Shown here: piece by piece, positions 58,007-64,000 of the stretch
How the letters are laid out: each line of letters opens with the position of its first letter
Numbering within the stretch: position 1 is the first letter of the stretch
From: Candidatus Borreliella tachyglossi
GTDB lineage: Bacteria > Spirochaetota > Spirochaetia > Borreliales > Borreliaceae
Direction: 5' to 3'
Length of the DNA: 64,000 nucleotides
Assembly (NCBI RefSeq): GCF_003076595.1
Contig: NZ_CP025785.1
Coordinates: forward strand, 464,398-528,397
Program-made: the position numbers and the translations under genes
Notes under the pieces: model-generated
Databases searched by the model: none
Told to the model about the DNA's origin: nothing
The model's input: the letters and a program-made list of their open reading frames with translations, nothing else

Positions 58007-59311
58007 ATGAAAGGGTTATTTTTCAATTTATTTAATATTGGGGATTTAAGAAATAAGTTTTTATTTACTTTGTTTATTCTTTTTATTTTTAGAGTTGGAT
58101 CTTACTTGCCAATACCAGGAATAGATCCTGTAGCTCTTAGAAGTTATTTTAAGGCACAATCAGATTTTTCAATCACCAATTATTTTGATTTTTTTTCAGG
58201 TGGTGCTTTTAGTAATTTTTCTGTGTTTATGCTTAGCATAGGTCCTTATATTTCAGCGTCAATTATTATTCAGCTTCTTGTTTATTCTTTCCCTTCTCTT
58301 AAAAAGATGCAGGACGGGGATGGCGGCAGGAAGAAAATAAAAAAATATACAAAATATTTAACAATTGTTGCGGCAGTAGCTCAAGGATATGCTACGAGTC
58401 TTTATGCTAAGAGTATTCCAGGTGCGCTTAATATGCCGTTTAATAGATATATTTTTATTGCTATCTTAACAGTTACAACGGGTACTTTTATTCTTTTATG
58501 GCTTGGTGAACAAATTAATCAAAGAGGAATTGGAAACGGTGCTTCTTTAATAATTTTTTCAGGAATAGTAGTTAGACTTCAAGCGGCTTTGTTTAATTTA
58601 TTTCAAGGTATGCGAGATCCTTCTCAGAATATTAATCCTGTTTTTGTAATATTGGTTTTAAGCATTTTTGTTTTGGTTGTCATACTAATCATATACGAAT
58701 ATAAGGCACAAAGAAGGATTGCTATTCATTATGCTAGAGCAAATTCTAAAAATACGGTTAGTTCTTATTTACCAATAAAGCTTAATCCATCGGGCGTTTT
58801 GCCTGTTATTTTTGCGTCTGTGCTTATTACTCTGCCTTTGCAAATTTTGAGTGGATTTGCTGAAACTTCTTCGCTTTCGAGGCAAATTTTATCTTATTTA
58901 AGACCCAATGGATCTTATTATACTCTATTGAATGTCATTTTAATAATAGGATTTACATATTTTTATTCGAAAATACAATTAAGTCCAAAAGATATAAGTA
59001 ATAATATTAGAAAAAATGGGGGCACTATCCCCGGGATAAAGTCTGATGAGATGGAAAGTTATTTGGATTATATCATGAACAGAACATTATTTTCAGGTTC
59101 TATTTTTTTGTCTATTATTGCAATTATTCCGTTTTTAGTACAGAATATTTTTAGATTTCCTTATGATGTCTCAAGAATTATGGGTAGTTCTTCATTGCTT
59201 ATTATGGTGGGAGTGGCTCTTGACACATTAATACAGATTGATGCGTATTTAAAGACTCAAGGATTGTCTCGTGGAACTAGTAAAAAATATGCTTTTTTGC
59301 AAAAAATTTAG
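58007..59311 (+). CDS. secY: Preprotein translocase subunit SecY
   Basis: A 434-residue channel of the Sec machinery with ten membrane helices: FRVGSYLPIPGIDP in the first, FSGGAFSNFSVFMLSIGPYISASIIIQLL forming the plug area, GNGASLIIFSGIV, and VGVALDTLIQIDAYL near the end. Its place after rplO is standard; adk, map and infA, which often follow, are absent. Confidence 0.97.
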   Translation: MKGLFFNLFNIGDLRNKFLFTLFILFIFRVGSYLPIPGIDPVALRSYFKAQSDFSITNYFDFFSGGAFSNFSVFMLSIGPYISASIIIQLLVYSFPSLKKMQDGDGGRKKIKKYTKYLTIVAAVAQGYATSLYAKSIPGALNMPFNRYIFIAILTVTTGTFILLWLGEQINQRGIGNGASLIIFSGIVVRLQAALFNLFQGMRDPSQNINPVFVILVLSIFVLVVILIIYEYKAQRRIAIHYARANSKNTVSSYLPIKLNPSGVLPVIFASVLITLPLQILSGFAETSSLSRQILSYLRPNGSYYTLLNVILIIGFTYFYSKIQLSPKDISNNIRKNGGTIPGIKSDEMESYLDYIMNRTLFSGSIFLSIIAIIPFLVQNIFRFPYDVSRIMGSSSLLIMVGVALDTLIQIDAYLKTQGLSRGTSKKYAFLQKI

Positions 59312-59320
59312 GAGTAATTT

Positions 59321-59434
59321 ATGAAAGTTAGAGTGAGTGTGAAGCCAATTTGTGAGAAATGTAAAGTAATAAAGAGAAAAGGTGTTTTGAGAATTATTTG
59401 TGATAATCTAAAGCATAAACAAAGACAAAGATAA
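59321..59434 (+). CDS. rpmJ: 50S ribosomal protein L36
   Basis: A 37-residue protein: [20 protein letters not shown] and [11 protein letters not shown], the zinc-binding L36 with its Cys-x-x-Cys, Cys and His ligands. The ATG at 59321 has GGAG upstream. Confidence 0.97.
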   Translation: MKVRVSVKPICEKCKVIKRKGVLRIICDNLKHKQRQR

Positions 59435-59443
59435 GGGGAGATA

Positions 59444-59821
59444 ATGGCTAGAATAGCAGGAATAGATTTGCCAAATAATAAACAACTTCAAATAGCTCTT
59501 ACATCTATTTATGGCATAGGAAGAACTAGGGCTTTAGAGATTTGCAGAAAAACAGATGTTTTACCGGACAAAAAGGCTAAGGACTTAGATAATGATGAGA
59601 TTAATAGACTTAGAAGAATAGTTGAGAGTGATTATGTTGTTGAGGGCAAACTTAGGAGTGAATTGGCTATGTCTATTAAGAGACTTATGGACATTGCATG
59701 CTATAGAGGACTTAGGCATAGGAAGGGTTTGCCTTTGAGAGGACAGAGAACTAAAACTAATGCAAGAACTAGGAAAGGTAAGAGAAAAACTGTAGCTAAT
59801 AAGAAAGTAGCTACTAAATAA
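59444..59821 (+). CDS. rpsM: 30S ribosomal protein S13
   Basis: A 125-residue S13: [25 protein letters not shown], then [21 protein letters not shown] and a basic tail. Confidence 0.98.
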   Translation: MARIAGIDLPNNKQLQIALTSIYGIGRTRALEICRKTDVLPDKKAKDLDNDEINRLRRIVESDYVVEGKLRSELAMSIKRLMDIACYRGLRHRKGLPLRGQRTKTNARTRKGKRKTVANKKVATK

Positions 59822-59848
59822 AGATGTTTTACATATGGAGGGAAAAGA

Positions 59849-60238
59849 TTGAATGCAAGAGTATCAACTAACAAAAAAAAGGTAAAAAGAAGCATTGGAG
59901 AGGGTAATGTTTATATACAAGCTACTTTTAATAATACAATTGTAACTGTATCTGACATAAGAGGCAATACTTTGGCTTGGGCAAGTGCTGGTGGTATGGG
60001 TTTTAAGGGTGCTAAAAAATCAACTCCGTATGCTGCGCAGATAACTGCGGAATCTGCTTTGGGTAAGGTTAAGGATTTTGGGATTAATTATGTTCATGTT
60101 TTTGTTAAAGGTCCAGGAATTGGTAGGGAGTCTGCCATACGAGCTGTAGGATCAACGGGTATGGTTGTGAGGTCAATCTCTGATGTTACTCCAATACCTC
60201 ATAATGGGTGTAGACCTAAGAAAACCAGACGAGTTTAG
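59849..60238 (+). CDS. rpsK: 30S ribosomal protein S11
   Basis: A 129-residue S11: [42 protein letters not shown] in pieces, and [13 protein letters not shown] at the end. It starts with TTG at 59849 after TGGAGGG. rpsD, which commonly follows, is absent; rpoA comes next. Confidence 0.97.
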   Translation: MNARVSTNKKKVKRSIGEGNVYIQATFNNTIVTVSDIRGNTLAWASAGGMGFKGAKKSTPYAAQITAESALGKVKDFGINYVHVFVKGPGIGRESAIRAVGSTGMVVRSISDVTPIPHNGCRPKKTRRV

Positions 60239-60254
60239 TTGAAAGGAGCTACTG

Positions 60255-61283
60255 ATGTCTTTAGAAAAACTTTTGAAAGATTTTACTATACCTGATAGGA
60301 TTGAGTTTTTAAGAGGAGAGGATGATGGCTCTTATGGAAAGTTTATAATATATCCTTTTGAAAAAGGTTTTGGAGTTACTATTGGGAATACTTTAAGACG
60401 AGTTTTATTATCTTCTATTGAAGGCTATGCTATTTCTGCTATGAGAATTCAGTCTAATATAGGTGGATCCTTAAAGATTGTTTCAAGTGAATTTGATTTA
60501 ATACCTGGCGTTGTGGAAGATACTCTTGAAGTAATTGCTAATATTAAAAACATTCATTTAAGGTTAGATGAGGGGGTTAACAGTGCAACAATAAGTTTTA
60601 CTGTTAATGGCAAGGATACTGATGTTTTAAAGGCAGCCCATCTTGCAAGAGAGGGTGTTGAGGTATTCAATAAAGATTTGGTAATTGCTACACTCTCGAG
60701 TGATGTGAGTTTAGATTTTGAATTTCAAGTCAATTATGGAAGAGGTTATGTCTCTTCTGAGCAAAATTCACAATATTTAGAAGAAGTTAATACTATTGCG
60801 CTTGATTCTATATTTTCTCCAATAGAAAAGGTATCATATTTTATTGAAGATACTAGGGTTGGACAAAGGTCTGATTATGATAAGCTTGTTATGGAGATTT
60901 GGACAACAGGTGTTATTAGTGCTAGGGATGCAATAAAAAAGGCAGCCTCTATAGTGCGAGATTTTTTACTCCCATTGATGAATTTTGAAGATAAGGTTAT
61001 TCATTCTATTGAGAATTCTGAATTGAAAGATTCTGATTTGCTTGATATGAGTGTTGAAAAACTAGACTTATCTGTCAGATCTTTAAATTGTTTAACTAAG
61101 GAAAACGTTAAGACCTTAGGAGAGCTTATCAGTAAGAGCTCGGATGAGCTCTCAAGGGCGAGAAATTTTGGGAAAAAAAGTCTAGAAGAGATAATTGAAA
61201 AACTCAATGTTTATGGATTATTTTTAGGAATGGCTAAGGCAGAGGCTCTTAAGGTATTGAGTAAAAACGATAAGATTAGGTAA
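60255..61283 (+). CDS. rpoA: DNA-directed RNA polymerase alpha subunit
   Basis: A 342-residue subunit that nucleates core assembly. The N-terminal domain has KGFGVTIGNTLRRVLLSSIEG and RVGQRSDYDKLVMEIWT. The C-terminal domain (DLSVRSLNCLTKENVKTLGEL, NFGKKSLEEIIEKL) binds UP elements and activators. Only 16 bases separate it from rpsK. Confidence 0.98.
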   Translation: MSLEKLLKDFTIPDRIEFLRGEDDGSYGKFIIYPFEKGFGVTIGNTLRRVLLSSIEGYAISAMRIQSNIGGSLKIVSSEFDLIPGVVEDTLEVIANIKNIHLRLDEGVNSATISFTVNGKDTDVLKAAHLAREGVEVFNKDLVIATLSSDVSLDFEFQVNYGRGYVSSEQNSQYLEEVNTIALDSIFSPIEKVSYFIEDTRVGQRSDYDKLVMEIWTTGVISARDAIKKAASIVRDFLLPLMNFEDKVIHSIENSELKDSDLLDMSVEKLDLSVRSLNCLTKENVKTLGELISKSSDELSRARNFGKKSLEEIIEKLNVYGLFLGMAKAEALKVLSKNDKIR

Positions 61284-61301
61284 AGAGGAGACCATTTTTG
61301 C

Positions 61302-61673
61302 ATGAAAACTAGGGTAGGATTTAATAGGCTAGATAGAAAATCAAGTCATAGAAAGGCACTTTTAAGAAATATGGTAATTTCTCTTTTGAAGTATGAGAGA
61401 ATAACTTCTACTAAGGTAAAGGTAAGTGAGGTTAAGCGATTTGCTGAGAAGTTGATTACTAGAGCTAAAGTTGATAGTGTTCACAATAGGAGAGAAGTGT
61501 CAAAGTTTATACATGATAAATATGTTCTAAATAAATTATTTACTAAAATTTCCCCTATCTTTAAAGAAAGAAAGGGTGGTTATACTAGGGTTATTAAACT
61601 AGGGCAAAGGTATGGAGATGCAGCTGAGATGGCAATTCTTGAACTAGTTGACAAAACTTTGGAAGAAAAATAA
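61302..61673 (+). CDS. rplQ: 50S ribosomal protein L17
   Basis: A 123-residue L17: [31 protein letters not shown] in pieces, [14 protein letters not shown] and [20 protein letters not shown]. It ends the alpha operon. Confidence 0.97.
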   Translation: MKTRVGFNRLDRKSSHRKALLRNMVISLLKYERITSTKVKVSEVKRFAEKLITRAKVDSVHNRREVSKFIHDKYVLNKLFTKISPIFKERKGGYTRVIKLGQRYGDAAEMAILELVDKTLEEK

Positions 61674-61746
61674 TAGTCTTAGATATTAAGTATGTCCTTC
61701 TAAGGAGTTATATTTAATTGGTTTAATAGAATAGGAGGCAAATGAT

Positions 61747-63279
61747 ATGCTATATATTATTTCTTCTTCTATTCTTGCTGGCGTTATATTAGGGTTTGCG
61801 ATAAGGATTATTTTAAGTAGATTTTCTTTATTAAATTTAGATAAAAAGCTAAAAAAAGTAAAAGAGGAAGCAGTCTTAGAGATAGAAAATGAGAAAAAGC
61901 AAATTATTTCGAATGCAAAAGCTCAAATGCTTAAAGATAAAAACCAGCAAGATAGGGAGATAAGAGAGCGAAAAAATGAAGTTTTTAATATAGAACGAAG
62001 GCTATTACAAAGGGAAGAAACTTTAGATAAGAGAATGTCGGCTCTTGATAAGCAACAAAATAGAATTGATTTTAAGCTTAAGGAATTTGAACAAAAAGAA
62101 AAAACAATAAGAGATAAGGAAATATCTCTTATTAAGAAGTTGGAAAGTATTTCTGGTCTTACAAAAGAAGAAGCAAAAAAAATTGTAATTGAGAAGATTG
62201 AAAATGAAGCTAAAAGAGATGCACAAGTAATTATTAATAAAAGCGAGCAAGAAGCTCAGCTTTTAGCAGATAAGGTGTCAAAGGATATATTGGTTTCTAC
62301 TATGCAACGCATAGTAACAGAGGTTAGTTCTGAGTTTACTATTGCTTCTGTTGAACTGCCTAATGATGAGATGAAGGGTAGAATAATCGGTAAAGAAGGG
62401 CGTAACATTAGGGTTCTTGAAACATTAATAGGTGCAGATATTATTATTGACGATACTCCTGAAGCTGTTGTTATATCTTGTTTTGATCCAGTGAGAAAGG
62501 AGATAGCTAAGAGAACTCTTGAGAGACTTATTACAGATGGAAGAATCCATCCCGCAAGAATTGAGGAAGTTGTATACAGCGTTACTAATGAGATTAATAA
62601 TATTATTCTTGAGGAAGGCGAGAAGGTAGTATTTGATTTAAATATTCATGGCCTTGACAAGAGGCTTATTAGAGGTCTTGGAAGACTATACTTTAGGAGT
62701 AGTTATGGTCAGAATGTTTTAAGCCATTCAAAGGAGACGGCAATAATAGGAGAAATTTTAGCTAAGGAGATGAAGCTGGATCCTGTTGTCGTAAAGCGTG
62801 CGTGCCTTTTGCACGATATTGGTAAGGGGATGGAAAGTATTTCCGAAAATAGCGAAGGACATGCTATTACGGGTGCTGAACTTGCTCAGAGTTGTGGCGA
62901 GAGCGATATTGTTGTTAATGCCATTGCTGCCCATCATAATGAAATAAAACCCGAAAGCATTGAGGCTATTGTTGTTCAGATAGCTGATGCTATTTCCGCA
63001 TCTCGTCCTGGCGCGAGACGTGAGAGTCTTAATAACTATATAAATAGACTTAAGAGACTGGAAGAGATTGCTTATAGCTTTGAGGGTGTTCAGAAATGTT
63101 ATGCAATTCAGGCAGGCCGTGAAGTTAGGATTATTGTTGACAATTTATTAGTTAATGACGAGAAAGCTACTATGCTTGCAAGAGACATTGCAAAGAAAAT
63201 AGAAGCTGAAATGAGATATCCAGGTAAAATAAAAGTTACTATTATTCGTGAGACTAGAGTTATTGAATATGCACGATAG
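61747..63279 (+). CDS. rny: Ribonuclease Y
   Basis: A 510-residue membrane-tethered endoribonuclease that starts mRNA decay. It has an N-terminal membrane helix (LYIISSSILAGVILGFAI), a long coiled coil to about residue 195, a KH domain (MKGRIIGKEGRNIRVLETLIG), and an HD domain with the metal ligands in RACLLHDIGKG and AIAAHHNE. The ATG at 61747 has GGAGGC upstream. ymdB starts inside its last codons. Confidence 0.96.
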   Translation: MLYIISSSILAGVILGFAIRIILSRFSLLNLDKKLKKVKEEAVLEIENEKKQIISNAKAQMLKDKNQQDREIRERKNEVFNIERRLLQREETLDKRMSALDKQQNRIDFKLKEFEQKEKTIRDKEISLIKKLESISGLTKEEAKKIVIEKIENEAKRDAQVIINKSEQEAQLLADKVSKDILVSTMQRIVTEVSSEFTIASVELPNDEMKGRIIGKEGRNIRVLETLIGADIIIDDTPEAVVISCFDPVRKEIAKRTLERLITDGRIHPARIEEVVYSVTNEINNIILEEGEKVVFDLNIHGLDKRLIRGLGRLYFRSSYGQNVLSHSKETAIIGEILAKEMKLDPVVVKRACLLHDIGKGMESISENSEGHAITGAELAQSCGESDIVVNAIAAHHNEIKPESIEAIVVQIADAISASRPGARRESLNNYINRLKRLEEIAYSFEGVQKCYAIQAGREVRIIVDNLLVNDEKATMLARDIAKKIEAEMRYPGKIKVTIIRETRVIEYAR

Positions 63280-64000
63280 TGGCGTTATCAAGACTTTGAT
63301 GATTGGAGATATAATAGGTGATGCGGGACTTAAAAAGGTTTTTTTTAATCTTAAGAGCCTTAAGAATAAATATAATATAGATCTTACAATTGTTAATGGA
63401 GAAAATTCATCGGGGGGATTTGGAATTACTCCAGAGATAGCAGACAATCTTTTTAGAGCTGGCGTGAATGTTATTACTACAGGTAATCATGTTTATGCTA
63501 ATAATAGTATAAAAGAATATTTAAACAAGCAGGAGTATATTTTAAGACCAAATAATTTTTCAGATTTGCTTGAGGGTCATGGGTATTGTGTTTTAAATGT
63601 TAGAAATGAAAAAGTGGCTGTTATTAATATTCAAGGATTTTTAGGGATGACTTTTATTGTTAAGAATCCTTTTGAGAATGTAAAAAAATTTGTGAATATG
63701 ATTGGCATTAAGGTTAAAACCATTTTCGTTGATTTTCATGCTGAGAGTAATTATGAGAAAGAAAGTTTTGGATATTTTTTGGATGGATTTGTAACAGGGG
63801 TTGTTGGTACTCATACGCATATAATGACTCAGGATGAAAGGATTTTAGAGAAGGGTACTGCTTATATTAGCGATCTTGGCATGACTGGTAGTCTGAATTC
63901 TGTTATAGGATTTAGTCCTGAAATTTCTCTTAAAGGGTTGCTTGAATATACATCTTTGCGAACAGAAGTTGTTGAAGAGAATGTTGTTGTACAAGGAGTA
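63269..64000 (+). CDS. ymdB: YmdB-family metallophosphoesterase, 3' end beyond the window
   Basis: 244 codons are readable and open at the end of the window. All catalytic motifs of YmdB are intact: MIGDIIGDAG, NGENSSGG, TGNHVYAN, VDFHAESNYEK and GTHTHIMTQDE. The family includes cyclic-nucleotide phosphodiesterases, and YmdB interacts with RNase Y in Bacillus. It overlaps the rny stop by 11 bases. Confidence 0.95.
   Translation, partial: MHDSGVIKTLMIGDIIGDAGLKKVFFNLKSLKNKYNIDLTIVNGENSSGGFGITPEIADNLFRAGVNVITTGNHVYANNSIKEYLNKQEYILRPNNFSDLLEGHGYCVLNVRNEKVAVINIQGFLGMTFIVKNPFENVKKFVNMIGIKVKTIFVDFHAESNYEKESFGYFLDGFVTGVVGTHTHIMTQDERILEKGTAYISDLGMTGSLNSVIGFSPEISLKGLLEYTSLRTEVVEENVVVQGV

Overview
The window is an AT-rich (roughly 30% GC by eye) stretch of a Borrelia-type spirochaete chromosome around the replication origin. 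The gene order from parB-gyrA-gyrB, dnaA, dnaN through rpmH-rnpA-yidC-jag, fba, aspS, rpoN, uvrC, dnaX, ndk, murA and tuf to the S10/spc/alpha ribosomal operons is, as I recall it, that of the centre of the linear Borrelia chromosome (about BB0433 to BB0505 in B. burgdorferi B31). Three genes that I do not remember at these positions in B31 (recF after dnaN, a small heat-shock gene after fba, recR after ebfC) make a relapsing-fever-group or other non-Lyme Borrelia more likely. I cannot name the species.

Layout. 1-5761: the 3' end of a hypothetical gene, then parB, gyrA and gyrB on the minus strand, with a palindromic parS-like site beside parB. 5762-8849: dnaA and dnaN on the plus strand, separated by an AT-rich spacer with four AATTAGACA repeats. 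The base skew flips inside dnaN. 8870-13142: recF, a DciA-like helicase-loader gene, rpmH, rnpA, yidC, jag. 13227-16129: sugar-nucleotide epimerase, class II aldolase, small heat-shock protein. 16173-23009 (minus): rpoN, hpf, an HPr-like gene, a cation antiporter fused to a PTS EIIA domain, aspS, and a split chromate-transporter-like pair. 23245-31818: MscS channel, glycolipid glycosyltransferase, holA, lipoprotein, uvrC, a secreted LamG/FN3-like protein and a TPR protein. 31881-33246: two tRNA-Ser, a DUF3298-like lipoprotein, tRNA-Arg, a third tRNA-Ser and the 4.5S SRP RNA. 33413-36769: dnaX, ebfC, recR, ndk. 37548-43905: lptC-lptA-lptB, pgeF, a NIF3-like gene, lspA, a small membrane protein, a catalytically degenerate YmdB paralogue, murA. 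43944-46971: a decayed MATE gene, its intact copy, and a small lipoprotein. 47521-61673: tuf, 26 ribosomal-protein genes, secY and rpoA. 61747-64000: rny and the start of ymdB.

How the genes work together. The left part is a replication and segregation module. The rpoN cluster looks like a nitrogen-type PTS unit whose EIIA output domain is built into a transporter. The lspA/lpt block serves envelope and lipoprotein biogenesis in a lineage not known to make LPS. The right end is the main translation operon followed by RNA decay (RNase Y with its usual YmdB partner).

The strongest leads are the antiporter-EIIA fusion beside an HPr and rpoN, the YmdB paralogue that has lost nearly all its metal ligands while the active copy lies about 21 kb away, the skew flip inside dnaN, a MurA with Asp instead of the catalytic Cys, a decaying tandem MATE copy, and several perfect inverted repeats in divergent promoter regions. 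I see no CRISPR array, insertion sequence or prophage. All homology statements come from reading motifs, not from database searches.
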